Of a stretch of 64,000 nt of DNA, positions 47,801 to 59,612 are shown in pieces. The DNA lies in the NCBI GenBank assembly GCA_947683625.1, contig CANTUR010000049.1, forward strand, positions 2,458,501 through 2,522,500, in the 5' to 3' direction. Position 1 is the stretch's first letter, and each line of letters begins with the position of its first letter. A program made the position numbers and the translations under genes. The notes under the pieces are model-generated. The model saw only the letters and a program-made list of their open reading frames with translations. It did not search any database and had not been told where the DNA came from. This DNA comes from Mallotus nudiflorus. Lineage: Eukaryota; Streptophyta; Magnoliopsida; Malpighiales; Euphorbiaceae.

Positions 47801-49129
47801 ACTTGATCTTCAACTGAGTAACTTCTACTAACCCTATTGACTTGACTTAAATTTTAACTTAGGTCACCATGTAAATCAAAAAAGTACAAATTTCCACATT
47901 TAATACTAAGGCCAAGAATCTGGTGTGTTGCAATTCAAGGTTTCAATGATTTGGCCAATAGATAGTTGATTATAAGAAAGAGATGGAACAACAAGAATAA
48001 TATCTAGGTTAAGAGTGTTAGAGTTAGATAATGATCCTTCATGAGTAACTGGTGTTATGCCTCTATTAGCCATCAGGATATTTTATTAGGTTGATGGTTG
48101 GATGGATGTAAGATGGTGAGTGGAGTTTATCATATGATCAGTAGCACCTGTATGAATAATCTATATATTATTTTAAGTAAGATTTTGTATTCCTATTGTT
48201 GCATTAAGATCACCACCTAGTTTAGTACCACTAGAGGTGGCAATTATAACTTTTTTGAGCTTTTTACGAGGCTTTTTATTGAAATTCCACCATTTTGGAT
48301 ATCCCATAATTTTATAGCACCATTCCTTGGAGTGCCCAACTTTGCCATAATGAGTACAAGTGTATGTGATAGACTTACTCGGTAATTTCCCTTTAAACTA
48401 AGGACAAGTCTGAGCTGCTATAAGTACAGTATGGTCCGGCAAAATCTTTGACTCTTCCATTGTATGGTGTTGGTTGTGATCCTTTCGCACATATGCAAAA
48501 CTAGACTCAAGATTAAGAGGTGGATCCTTTCAGAGTATTTCGCTTTGAGCATTATTAAATTTTGAATCAAGTCCAACTAGGAAAATATATGTTTGAAGCC
48601 AGGTAATATGCTTGTGGAGTGATACTACTCCATTAACATCCTCCTTTTATGCACAAGTCTAGACATCAATTTCCTGAAATATTCCAACTAGCTCATTATA
48701 ATATATAGGTAATGGCTTACCATTCTGATGTGTTGTGCATAATTTTTGGTTTAATTCGAACAATTGAGTTTCATCATATCCATCATATAAGGTTTTTTAG
48801 ACAATATCCCATATCTCCTTTATTGTTGGAAGACAGATAAATTTCTGCATCAATGTCAGACTTATGGAATTAATCAGCTAACTTTTGACTCGATTATTAT
48901 CAATAAGCCAAGTCTCTAAAGCTTTATCACCTGCTGGTGGTTTTGGTGTTATGCCATTAAGAAAGTTAGATTTATTTATGGCTTCAATTCGTATCTCTAT
49001 GAGTTGTGACCATAAAGGATAGTTTGTATCATCAAGAATAATTCATGTAGGAAAAGTAGAATTATCTTGAAGAGTTTGAATAAAATTAGGTATTCATTGG
49101 GATATAATGGATATGTTTTTAGTGGTCAT
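44871..49129 (-). pseudogene. Copia gag-pol pseudogene
   Basis: The start ATG at 49129 and the stop at 44871-44873 bound the ancestral frame. Gag covers about 48200-49129 (TNYPLWSQLIEIRIEA); its zinc knuckle near 48330 reads CTHYGKVGHSKEWC, with the second Cys replaced by Tyr. Protease near 48150 has HTGATDHM where DTGATDHM is usual, so the catalytic Asp is lost. GAG-pre-integrase and integrase occupy about 46950-47800 (MWHCRLSHLS, then the DVLGP segment). RT with intact YVDD lies near 45800-45820. RNase H is at about 44958-45240 (LLHCDNKTVI). It is broken into more than ten frames. Confidence 0.9.
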
Positions 49130-49235
49130 GGTTTTGAAGATTTAAGGAAAAAAAAACTTTAAGGAATTCAAAGGATTTCAAAGAGGAAAAAAATAAGATT
49201 CTAAGAATTCAAAAAAATTCAATTTCAATGGGTAT

Positions 49236-49247
49236 GCTCTAATATCA
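49236..49247 (-). promoter_or_regulatory. Copia primer-binding site
   Basis: Minus-strand TGATATTAGAGC, two changes from the initiator-Met site TGGTATCAGAGC, adjacent to the LTR. Confidence 0.75.
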
Positions 49248-49468
49248 TGACGAATAAAATTTAGAGAAAAGAAGAGAAAATTCAAGAAAAATATGTTTTT
49301 TATATATTCATAAGAGAGATTATAACCCTTATATATACACAAAGGAATCATAATTACATCCTAATTAGGAATAGAATTACGTCCTAAATAAAATAAAGAC
49401 CTTATTTCTTATTGTATACAAATATTTGCTTCTTAAAATATGTAATCAAAATATTTACTTCCTCAACA
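49248..49468 (-). repeat. Copia 5' LTR
   Basis: 221 bp from TGACGAATAAAATTT to TCAACA, flanked outside by AAACT. It contains TTATATATA-type AT boxes near 49335 that could be promoter remnants. Confidence 0.92.
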
Positions 49469-49473
49469 AAACT

Positions 49474-51000
49474 CCCTCGTATTTAGGCATTTACATCCTA
49501 TCCCTTCACCATCTCTTAATTCATTTCTTACCCCCCTATTATGCAAGAAAGTGGTCCATTCATCCAAATATTCATAGTTCCAAAATCTCTTACCATGCAT
49601 GCTAGCAGCTTTAAATCAAAAATCCTAGAGGAGATCAATTTCCTAAGCCAACATACAAGCTCACTGGAACTGAAGGAAGCCTTAGCTTTAAAAGTTCCTA
49701 AAGATTGAAACCAACTAGTTAGGAGGATCATTAGTGAAAAAAGTACTCACCAAACCTTCTCCAACATACTCTTTTATAGATAGTTTCCATTTGTAGATAG
49801 TTTCCAAGTGTAGGAACTCAACTCTGTAGATGTGTTTTTAGTAAAGTTTGAAACTTCGCATAATAAATAATAAGTTTTTGAAGGAACTCCATGGTTAATC
49901 CATAAGAGTTTTTTTTTATCATTAAGGAATGAAATTTAAATCAAACTCCTAAGGAAATAGATTTTACTTGTAAGAATATTTGGGTTCAAATTTCTAATCT
50001 TCCGTTAAAATAAATCACTAAAACTAATGTGGAATATATAACAAATACAATTTTTTTTTGTTTAGTTCAATTTGAAAACCTCATATTAATGGATGAAGAA
50101 TAGGATCTGGTTATGAGAGAGTATTTAGACTTAACCAATCCTTCCAATAGGTCTTTTAAACTGATGCCTATAGAAAGAGGATTGGATTTATTTTCAATAT
50201 GAAAGATTACCATCGTTTTTTTTATCTATTTGGTTTCTTTGATCATCATGAAAACTCAGAAAGAGATTGACCATAAAGTTAATATCAATCAAACTTATGG
50301 TCTTTAGTTTAGAGTTCTGCCAAAGAGGAAAGAAAACTTCAGTATCAATTCTCATTGGTTTGAGTCAGCTAGTCTTAAAAACCAGAAATCCTAGGTGTTG
50401 GTAAACAATATTTCTTGTATTCAGCTAGGCATGCCCATTCAACTAAGGAATAAGGTAAAGATACATAGCATCCCAAGCATACCAACCATGTCAAATGAAG
50501 AATATAGAGGCACACTGCATACCTTATAGCTTTTAAATTAGTAGATCTCAAACTTGATCATAATAAATCATCATGCAAAGGGAACTCACATGAGGATACA
50601 ACAAGTGATTCAAAAAGTATGGAGTAAAGCCCTAAAGAAAAGAATAAGTCTCTTAAGCTCAGAACCCCACATGTATCCCCAAAGCAACCTTAAAAGCCCT
50701 TTAATTCCTAAGATGCAAACCCCAAATGAAGATCTTAAAGAAAGCTTAATGAAAATATCTCATCAAGCTCTCCTATAAACCTTAAACTCTAAAAAGAATA
50801 ACATTCCCAGTAGGTGAAGAGCCAAGGTAAAGGTGGTGATCCAATCCCAACCTTTGACAAAGGAAACCCTGATGGGCAATCCAAAAGACAAATTCCTTAA
50901 CAAGAAACAAATGGATAAATTAAAAAACAAAGACCTAACTAGGAAAGCTTCACCAAGCAAGGATGTACCAAGCTCACCCCTGCCCCCTCTGAAGTAAAAT
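49474..51000 (+). pseudogene. LINE ORF1-like (DUF4283/CCHC-type) pseudogene
   Basis: Plus-strand broken coding sequence. The most recognisable part, near 50200-50330, reads YERLPSFFYLFGFFDHH and continues into a QTYGL-like motif. In plant LINE ORF1/zinc-knuckle proteins this segment is YERLPxFCYxCGxxxH, so two zinc-binding Cys are replaced by Phe here. The open stretch at 50554-50778 is the lysine/proline-rich C-terminal part. The N-terminal domain (about 49540-50100) is only weakly readable. Function in relatives: RNA binding for retrotransposition. Assignment is by motif only. Confidence 0.5.
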
Positions 51001-51325
51001 ACAGAAAAGACTCCTTCTGAAAATGCTAAAGCAAATATTATTAACCTCCTAGAGGGGTCTCAACTTCAATAACAAATTTTGTTAGTTAAAACGTTTTATT
51101 TTTTCAGAAGCACTAACTAGACATTATTCTTTTCTTGTGTTTAGTTAGTTAGTAGTTGTCGTATCCTTTTACATTTATAATAGATGTTTTAGTAAGAGTA
51201 AGGTAAGTGACTGTCATGATCATATCCTCTCCATAATTTTCTAGGGCGTTTTGCTCCTGTATGTAAGCCAATGTCTGTGCTTTTTTCTTTTGCTTTTTTA
51301 AATTAATGCTGGTGTTTCAAAAAAA

Positions 51326-51340
51326 AATGTTATTCACTAA
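51326..51340. repeat. Candidate LINE target duplication, right copy
   Basis: AATGTTATTCACTAA after the poly-A run. See 44551-44565. Confidence 0.55.
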
Positions 51341-53171
51341 CATTATACTTTTGAAATATTAAAAAACAAACAAAAAAATAATTTTAACTAATATAAAATA
51401 TGACGTCATAAGGTAAGTTATCAAAATTATAATTTATTAGAATTCATTAAGATATATGCGGACTAATGCCTATTAAATTTAAATAAAAAATAGTGAGTTT
51501 ATTTATTTGAACTTTAATCTATATGAGTAAAACAAATTGACCCAACTTATGAATATAAGTTTATGAGAAAATTAAATTTTTATTCTTTTTTTTGTTTTAT
51601 AATTTGTTAGAAACATTTTCTAAAATTATATATGTCATCATTATATGAATTTATTTTAATTAATTAATCACATAAAAATATAAAAATCTATTTAATTTAA
51701 AGAATAAATATAAAATAAGTCAAAGATGCATGTAAGTGATAAGAAATGCCATATTAATATTAAAGAATTTTACTTTTTATTAGAATTTATTACTATTAAT
51801 TAATTTGTTTATTAGATTAAAAAAACGACAGAAAAAGTAATTAATGCAATGTAAAAATAAACGAAAATAATTAAAAGATAAGAAAAAAAATATGCAATTT
51901 CATGATGAGGTGGTTGAATATTGTTAAAAAAAAATGATGAGGTGGCTGAATACTACAAGCAGATCACATAAGAAATAGAAAAGTGATGCGCGTGGTAATG
52001 AAGCATGGCTGGCGCAAGCTGAGAAAAGAACGTGTTTAAATGATAACGTGCGCAGGAAGTGTTTCGTGTGTAGTCACATCAACGTCGCTTTTGTCAACTC
52101 AGAAAAAAAATTAATTTTTACAAAACAATTCAACGACTAATTCATTTTCCTCATGACTTTTTGTTAAAAAAAATTTCAACCGACACTTGTTGAAAAATTT
52201 TTATATAATTTTATTTATTTTTTAACATATATAATTTCAAATAAAATATCTTCTGACATTCTCATTCTTTTAATACATGATAAAATTTTTAGAAATAAAG
52301 AAAATACATCAGCTATTTATTAAATCAAATCTTAGTAAAAATATTTTTCAATAAAAATAAGTAAAGAAACTACCATAGACCATTATATCTCTTATTATTA
52401 AATTTAACAAATTAATCATTCTATTAATTAGTATTTTTAATTGAATAAAATAAAAATATACTATAATACTATCTTTAAACTTTTAAAATGTAAACTTGAC
52501 TTATTATTAATAAATTTCAAATAATTTAGATTATCTCATATTTGAAAAAATTAATTAATTTTTATTATATTTGAGTAATGTGTAAGTTATAATTAAATAA
52601 TTACTACTGGTAGTAAAATTATTTTAAAATTTTTAAAAAGTAGATATATAATTATGTAAAAATAATATTCCTACCATTGAATAAATATGAATAATATACG
52701 GGTGGATAGGATTTATTATATTTAATTTACTAAATAACTTTGTGTTTTTTGTTAGTTAAAATTTTATTATATATTAATTTTCATTCTTATTTTTCATTAA
52801 TTATATACCTATTCAATTAGACAATTAAAATCTACACATTTTATTTTAAATATTTTTATAATTGCATATGTTTTAATATTATCATTTATTAAGAAACCTA
52901 TATTTCAACTAAATTTAGATAAGAAAAGATCGAAAATATGTATAACTTTTGAAATAATAAATTTAATTGGATTTTTAATAATTTTAAGGACTTAATTTTT
53001 TTTAAAATAAAAATTATAAGAATTAGATAGAAGGAATTTAAAATTATGGGACCATATATATATATTCGTTATCTCCTTCCTTCCAATTCCATTTCAATTC
53101 AAATTAATTTGAACATAACTGAGTGTGTGTGACTATTGTTTCATTTACGCTTCAAATACATTTTATTTTAT
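51341..53171. other. Intergenic host-like sequence, no gene found
   Basis: The only stretch longer than 1 kb without recognisable element sequence. It contains a small tandem duplication (ATGATGAGGTGG-TGAATA at 51902 and 51934), a GC-richer island at about 51960-52100 with ACGTG cores (near 52030 and 52047), and CATATATATATATTC at about 53048 followed by a pyrimidine-rich leader-like stretch. It could be a gene promoter cut off from its gene by the insertion at 53172. No exon was identified. Confidence 0.4.
53167..53171. repeat. Outer solo LTR target duplication, left copy (TTTAT)
   Basis: TTTAT before TGGTGTGTG, matching 63648-63652 after ...CTTATCA. It is low complexity, and the right copy lies in an ATT repeat, so it is weaker evidence than the other duplications. 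Confidence 0.6.
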
Positions 53172-53669
53172 TGGTGTGTGAAATCTGCAAGTATACAGAA
53201 TCGTGCAAATAATAAATAAAGATCGTTCTATACAAATTAAAAAATTGAGTATTGTATTATTCAAAGTATTTGTTTGTCTAGACACAAGAATGATTTTTGA
53301 CATAAAATACACTAACAAATTAAAGTTAATGTAAAATCACAATCCAAAAAAATGTTAGGGTTCTTAAATTCAATTCAACCTTTCTAAAGATGTAATTAAT
53401 CTATAAGTTAATTTTTAACGATAGTTCGTTATGTAAGCATCTTATGAATCATAAATCTTTCTCTTAAATAAACCTAAGATTAATTGAACATAATTAGTAC
53501 TTAATTTTACAGTTGTCGCTAATCAAGTGTTTCTTGTATTCAATTTAAAGCTCATCTCTTAACATTGTAACTATCTAAATGTCTCTCAACTAAGTAGACA
53601 ATTAATAGATTAATGTGTTTCTCTCAATGAAACCTATCTTTTAATCAAGTCTTATTGTTCAAATAAAGA

Positions 53670-53795
53670 GTGGCCAATCCATTGGAGACATTAAACAAAA
53701 CATCAACTAATGAATTATGTTTATTACTTAAAGTGGCCAATCCATTGAAGACATTAAGCAAAGCATCAACTAATGAATTATGTTTATTACTTAGA
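53670..53795. repeat. 63-bp tandem duplication
   Basis: Two copies starting GTGGCCAATCCATTG at 53670 and 53733, differing at a few positions. Confidence 0.93.
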
Positions 53796-54455
53796 TTTAA
53801 TTTTAATGACTACATGATTGAATTGATTTAAGAATTCTAAATAGATGATCTAGCCACACATTTTTAATAAAAGAGAAGACGATGAACAAAAAGAAAATGA
53901 AATCATTATTACTCAACTAAAATTGAAATAACAAACAATTGAATAATAAAAGCCCCATGGAATGAAAACTTATTGTTCTCAATCTTTAAACATCAACTAT
54001 TATAAAAATAAAAGTGAAAAGAACTAGAGAATTATAGTTCTGATTCTTAGAAAATGATGTCAAAAACTAAACAAAAGAGTAAAAGTGTAATACGTTTGTT
54101 CCTCTGCAGCTCTCTCTTATAAAACTCTAGCTCCAGCCACTTTCTGAAGTTGTTACATTTCAAAATCATCCAATCCCTTCAAATCAACAATAAGAATTTT
54201 GAATTTTGAAAGTTTGTTACAGGTCACACATCACATATACTCTTCTCAATTCACCCTAAGCAGGCATGGCCATGTGCCTAGGTACGTATGACTGTGCGTG
54301 AGACTTTAGCTCTTGAAGACGATCGAATTAGCCAAATCTTTATTCATGAAAGTTGTAGCTATTTGTCTAAGTTTTTCATAGCACTTTGAATCACCTTAAT
54401 TGGACCTATGTAACTTAAGATATTGCTAAAATACTAAGAGTTGTGTAACTTAAAA

Positions 54456-54460
54456 TTAAA
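54456..54460. repeat. TE-E target duplication, left copy (TTAAA)
   Basis: TTAAA before TGTAATATCC. Repeated at 63178-63182. Confidence 0.9.
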
Positions 54461-56550
54461 TGTAATATCCCGAATTTTTAAATAATTTTAAACTGCATCG
54501 GGATACGCAGTGTTAATAATTTTCATATATATTTTTTATTATTTAATTAGTTTATTATTTATTAAAGTCATTTTAAATTATTTTAAGTCTTTTACGTAAA
54601 ATTTTTTTGAGAGTTTTATTTTCGAGGAAATTAAAACTTAAATAAATAAATATTAATTATTTCAGACGGTTTTGTGAATTTGCATGAGTCCATGCTCAAT
54701 TTTTAAGTATTGTATTAAAATATATACTTATACATGCATATATGCACATTTAGTTAATTAGGGTTTATTTTTAATTAAATTTATATTATATTATACAGTT
54801 TTAATAATAATTAATGTGTATATATATGTATATATATAGAGATATTATTAATTATGTGTGTGGTGAATAATTATTGTGAATATAATATTTATATATTATA
54901 ATAATATAAACTATAGTTATATATATACATATAATATTTACCAAAAACAAAAGTTCACAATATTTACATTTTTGCCATTGACTTCTTCCCCTACGTTCCC
55001 GACGTCCCCCTTCCCTCTCCGGCGATTGCAACATCAATTTCTCACCGTCGATGTGACTTCGTTGCCCTTAGCTCCCTTTTCTGGTGTTGTTTGATCGGTT
55101 TTTTCCCAAGAAATTGAAACTTGCTTCCAACTCCGATCACAATGATTCCAGCCACCATTTGAAGTGCCACCAGTCTCTATCTCTTCCTTGAGCTCCGGTG
55201 AGTGCATTTCCAAGCTTGGTTTTACTTGATTTGGTCTAGATTTCCCTAGGTTTTCAATTTTCAATTTCGGCCACTTTGAGTTCTTGAATTTTTTGAGCTT
55301 TGATTTCAATGATTAAAGAAAACTTCCTTCACAAAGATTGACTCTAGTAGCTCAATCTACATGCTGTAATTTTTGTAGAATTTTTGGGAATTATTTTGAT
55401 TTTTGTGAATTTTTTTATTATTTTATTAATATTTTCTAATTTTTGTAAATTAATTAAATAAATTTTAAATTGTGATTTATGGTGTTTATAGGTGTTAAAA
55501 TGAATTTTATAAATTTATTTGTAATTTTTATGATTTTTATACAATTACTGTGAATTTAATTAGTTTATGTGATTTTTAGAAAATTAGGTTAATTATGTAT
55601 TTTATTGAAATTAATTGGTTAATTGAGTATATTTTTTGATATTATTGAATTATATGTTGAGAAATTAATTTTTGAGTAATTATACTATTTTTAGTGAATT
55701 TTTGAACAATTATAGTGAATTTATATATAGTAGGGGTATTTTGGTAATTTGGTACTAAATTGACTAAAAAAATAATTAAATTAGTTTTAATAGTTATTTG
55801 AGGTATAAAAATCATTTCTACAAATTATTTAGTATTTTTAACTAATTAAAACTATTTTTAGTTTTTATTTTCAAATTATATAATATACTATTTTTCTAAA
55901 TAAATGAGTTTTTATCGATTTTTAATATGTTTTAGGGTTAATTATGTAATTTGGATTTATAGAATGTATTTTGGTCAATATTTATGAATTTATCGAGAAT
56001 TATGGATTTTTAATACTATTTTATTAAAATTAGGGTTTTTATGTATTTATCAGTAAAATAATTATTTTTAACGTTTAAATTTCTAATTTGCTATATTTTG
56101 ATTTATAAAGGGTATTTTTGGCATTTTAATGTGTTCTGTAATTATCTCATGAATTGTGAACCTCAGTCGGTAGAATTGTAGCTTGGGAGTTCGATCGAGG
56201 GATTGTGTGGCTGTATATTTTTAAAGTATGTTTCTTTGTAGGACCGACTTTACTCTTTGAGTAAAGAGATATCCGTTTTACAGGAGAGGTTCTACCGAAT
56301 TTTTGATAGAATTCTCGTAAAACATGATGTCCGGTCAAATTCTTATTCCTTATCTATATTCGGTATTTTTAGATCGAGTTTCTAAAATTTCAATAGACTT
56401 ATTCTAATTATGTATTGTTGTTTGTTTGTTTAGTTGCACCGAGACTGAGGCCTAGTGGACCAAGCCCGTCGGACCCATCTCGAGGAGCGCAATAGCTGTG
56501 AGTTGTTATCTTATATATACGTGTTCTAGGATGCATATTTTTAGAAATGT

Positions 56551-57670
56551 ACCAGCTTTGATCAACACCATATACCAGCCTCTCAGACAGAACAATTCGT
56601 GACCTTAGAAATTCCTTCAGAATTTCTAAGAACTTGGCTTAACCAGGGATACACTCATATCCATTTTGGAGCTATAAGGTTAGGACTGTCCTACCATGGC
56701 AGAGCAGGGCAACCTGTTTTCTCTAGGATCGCTCTTTTGGATTTTAGATATAAACAGTATCAACATGCTGTAATTGGGACCGTAGAGACATCCTTAAATG
56801 CTGGCTCAGTATTCTTTACATTTTTCCCAAATTATAATCTGACCCTTTCTGATCCCCATGCCTTGACAGCTTTAAAAGTCCAACTCCAGATCCTTGGTGC
56901 TGAACCAATCTCCACAGCCAAAGTAGCCACCCTTCACTACCAAATTGTCTACCATCTCCAAAACCATGCTATAAACTTGTCACTACCCTGTGTCCAAAAT
57001 AATGATTTGTTCATAAAAGCAGACTCTCATAATACTCCCACGTGCATTCACACACCTAAATAACTTTCTAGGAATGATTTATTAAAATTATTCCCAGAAA
57101 AGTGGATCACCAATTATGAGAAGTTACATGAGACAGTGGAGCCAATTCAAGGTACAGACCCTGTGCATATCAAAAGATCTGATGGATCAGTTGATACAAT
57201 CTTTAGGAGAAAATAAGAGACTCCTATAGTTTTTAATACACAGTTCATGATCAATCCTTGGGATCCAGAAGATAACATCCCTGTAGCCTCTTTTGATAAT
57301 TCTGGAAGACCAGTTTATGCTTTTAAGCGTGGTGGTCACTGTTATTTTGATTATTGTGATTTTGATGATTGTTATGCTGCATCTTACTTTGATGATGATG
57401 AGAAGCAAAAGAAAAATAAGAAATCTCCAGGAAAATATAGTGAAAAGGAATTCATAAGAAGATATGAAGATGGAGATTCAAGCATCTGCACTCTGGGATA
57501 ACCTTCAGGAAAATATGATTATCTTGTATCATATTCTCCTCCTGCTTGGTACAAACCACCAGCTACTCAAAATATTCCTCTTGAACCTTACAAGCCTCAA
57601 ATACCTCCTTCCCAGCCAAAACCTAAAGCAGCTCCTCTCCCATGTTACAAAAAAGCTTTAAATGGGTAAG
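56551..57670 (+). pseudogene. Pararetrovirus movement-protein pseudogene
   Basis: The left part (to 57060) is an open 30K-superfamily movement-protein domain, which in viruses lines plasmodesmata for cell-to-cell spread. Diagnostic pieces are FLRTWLNQGYTHIHFG, the LLDFRY strand, GTVETSLNAGSVFF and the LSDPHA segment. The same frame continues through an acidic, Asp-rich C-terminal part (57247-57500) and a proline/lysine-rich linker to about 57670. It is interrupted by stops at 57061-57063, near 57214 and at 57499-57501. The start is missing because the fragment begins at the LTR junction. Confidence 0.85.
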
Positions 57671-58334
57671 AAAAGAAAACTCAGCTGAGATTCAAAAGCC
57701 AAAGTCTTTACCCCAAATCTGTATGTTCCAACCCACAGACTTTCCTTCTTTAACCAAAGAAACAAAAAACCAAATTACCATGCAACCTTTTATCCTGGAA
57801 TCAAACATTGTTGATGCAGATGGCAGACCTAGACAAACAACTCTGGCTGAAGCAGTAGTCAACTGGCAGACACAAAATGCTTGTGCTCAAAATCAAAAAC
57901 TGAAGCTTATTGAAGAAAAGATTGATGGAGTTGCTAAACATATGAATTTGGCAGAAAAAAAGTTTCAGGCCTTTGAAAAACGAATGACAACAGTTCATGT
58001 AGAATTACAAAGGCAGATAAAGATGAAGCACCAGGAACTTATGCGAATCATCAGCAACAAAGGCACATTGAATAGCATTCAAATGAAAGAAACAGAAATT
58101 TTAAACTTAAAAGCCCAGGTTGACCAACTTGAAAAAGATCTTAAAAGAAAGAAAGAAGAGTTGTCCTCACAAACCTCCTCAAAATCTTTCTCTCCAGATC
58201 CTTTGGGTCTTTTGTACAGCCCTTATTCAATTCCCAGTTCACCATACACAGCCTCTTCCACCCAATCTTTATTTCCTGCACCAACAGCTCCTTTGAATAT
58301 TCCTTCAAATTTTCAAGGATTTAAATCCTCATAA
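57642..58334 (+). pseudogene. Pararetrovirus coiled-coil region
   Basis: A 230-codon open stretch in a different frame from the movement protein, which implies a frameshift near 57650 in a short A run. Residues 85-185 form a long heptad-like coiled coil (KLIEEKIDGVAKHMNLAEKK ... LKAQVDQLEKDLKRKKEEL), followed by a serine/proline-rich tail. In caulimovirids such coiled coils mediate virion-associated or movement-protein interactions. A TAA at 58332-58334 separates it from the capsid stretch, which is in the same frame, so the two were once continuous. Confidence 0.75.
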
Positions 58335-58493
58335 AAAACCCCCTCTCAAACACAGTCCTCTGATGAAACAACAACAAAAAAAGGAAAAACAGTCCATTTC
58401 TCTCAAACTGAGAAACCTAAAACAACACCTTCTGAATCATTACCCAAAAATACCTCACCAACCTCATCACCAAAAGAGCCAGAACACCCTCTA

Positions 58494-59612
58494 ATGATAG
58501 TGAATCCTATCTCTTCCTTTTTGGAAAAATATGCTGAAAATGTCATGCCTAGCTTTTCAATTGGATCTGATTCAAAGGAAAGTTCATCTTCTAAATCTTC
58601 AGAAAGTGACTCTGATTCAGATTATGAAATACCCTACCAATTGATGGCTGATGATGCTACATCTTTTAGAGGACCTCAAGTTGAAGAAGTTGATGATCCA
58701 GAAGAAGAATTTGAACAACCCAGAACACCACAGCTAAATCCGCAGACAAATTTCCAAAAAAATACTGGAAATTACTTTACCCTGGATGATGTTCCTCCTT
58801 CACAATACATGAATAGATTTCTGGAATTTAGAGCATGGATAGCTAGACAAATGCTTATTCCTGGAGCAGAAATCAGGGTTGTTATTAAAATAGTTCTTGC
58901 AAAAATGGTGGGAAAGCTAGCAAACTGGTATGCTTCTCTGAATGCTTATGCTAGAACCCAGTTGATGGATGCCATATCACCAGAAGATTTTCTAAGACTC
59001 TTGCATTATGAGTTCTTAGGAAAATGGGATGATGATCTTGAAGTTGCACGAAAGGAGTATTACCAGATGAAATACTGTTCACTACAAAGAAAAGATCTAG
59101 AAAGACATTTCCAAAATATGTCTACTAGATTTTACCTGTTAGGAGGCACTGCTAATCCTGATTTAAAACAAGCCTTTTTGGCTTCTATTCCCGAGATTCT
59201 TGCCTCTCAAATGTTTTTAATCCTTCAACAATCAAATTACAAAGTTGGAGATGTGCCAATGGGACATTTGCATCAAATCATGATTCAGGCTCATACCCAG
59301 TTATGTGATCAAAGGAAGATGATTAAACTGTATCTGGGCAGTAGGAAGAATCCTTTGGAAAAACTTTCATGTGACAGGCCTGATTTGCAGATTAAATGCA
59401 AAGATGCTGATGTTTGTGTTTGTCCATCAAAGAAGAAGAAACATTTCTTCAAACTGAAGAAGAAAGGGAAAAGATCCAAGTTTAAGAAGTGGAAGTATTA
59501 CAAGAAGAAAAAGTTCTGTGGCAAGAAAAAACTGACAGATGCTACATCTGTGGGAAAAAGGGTCATTTTGCAAAAAATTGCACTTCAAAAACAAAGAAGA
59601 CTGAGCAAATGA
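58494..59612 (+). pseudogene. Pararetrovirus capsid-region pseudogene
   Basis: A 372-codon open stretch. The N-terminal part is acidic and serine-rich (residues 20-90, typical of caulimovirid capsid precursors). The middle (about 95-280) is the conserved capsid core with FLEFRAWIARQML and a helical LLHYEFLGKW segment. The C-terminal part is strongly basic (KKKKHFF, KKKGKRSKFKKWKYYKKKK), an RNA/DNA-binding region. The ending after about 59525 is out of frame: the proper continuation is the zinc knuckle in another frame. A single-base change in an A run near 59525 is likely. Confidence 0.82.
59540..59581 (+). pseudogene. Pararetrovirus CCHC zinc knuckle
   Basis: CYICGKKGHFAKNC, a perfect CX2CX4HX4C zinc knuckle, sits in the frame of 59489-59755, immediately after the basic tail of the capsid stretch, as in caulimovirid capsid proteins. 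The frame runs into LTR sequence after about 59698. Confidence 0.88.

Larger units (their letters stand above)
44674..49468 (-). mobile_element. Ty1/copia element, complete with TSD AAACT
   Basis: A minus-strand element of 4795 bp: 5' LTR 49248-49468, primer site, polyprotein, polypurine tract, 3' LTR 44674-44857. AAACT flanks both ends (44669-44673 and 49469-49473). The order gag, protease, integrase, RT, RNase H is diagnostic for Ty1/copia. The LTRs are short and the polyprotein has many stops and frameshifts, so the copy is old. It inserted close to the 5' end of the LINE. Confidence 0.94.
44566..51325 (+). mobile_element. LINE-like non-LTR element, ORF1 only, interrupted by a copia element
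   Basis: Between the imperfect 15-bp duplications lies about 1.96 kb of LINE-like DNA, split by the copia element at 44674-49468. It ends in a T-rich 3' UTR and a run of nine A residues (about 51319-51327), the expected LINE tail. Its coding content resembles the ORF1/CCHC protein of plant LINEs. No endonuclease or RT was found, so it is either an internally deleted or a non-autonomous copy. The 5' edge is inferred from the duplication alone. Confidence 0.55.

Noticed and set aside
49528..49731. Minus-strand frame in the LINE
   Set aside because: Complement of the plus-strand ORF1 remnant; no recognisable domain.
51900..52120. Possible MITE suggested by the local duplication and GC island
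   Set aside because: No terminal inverted repeats or flanking target duplication could be found.
54852..55309. Opposing frames around the TE-E LTR leader
   Set aside because: They overlap on both strands in non-coding LTR sequence.
57187..57408. Minus-strand frame in the viral fragment
   Set aside because: Shadow of the Asp-rich movement-protein C-terminal part.
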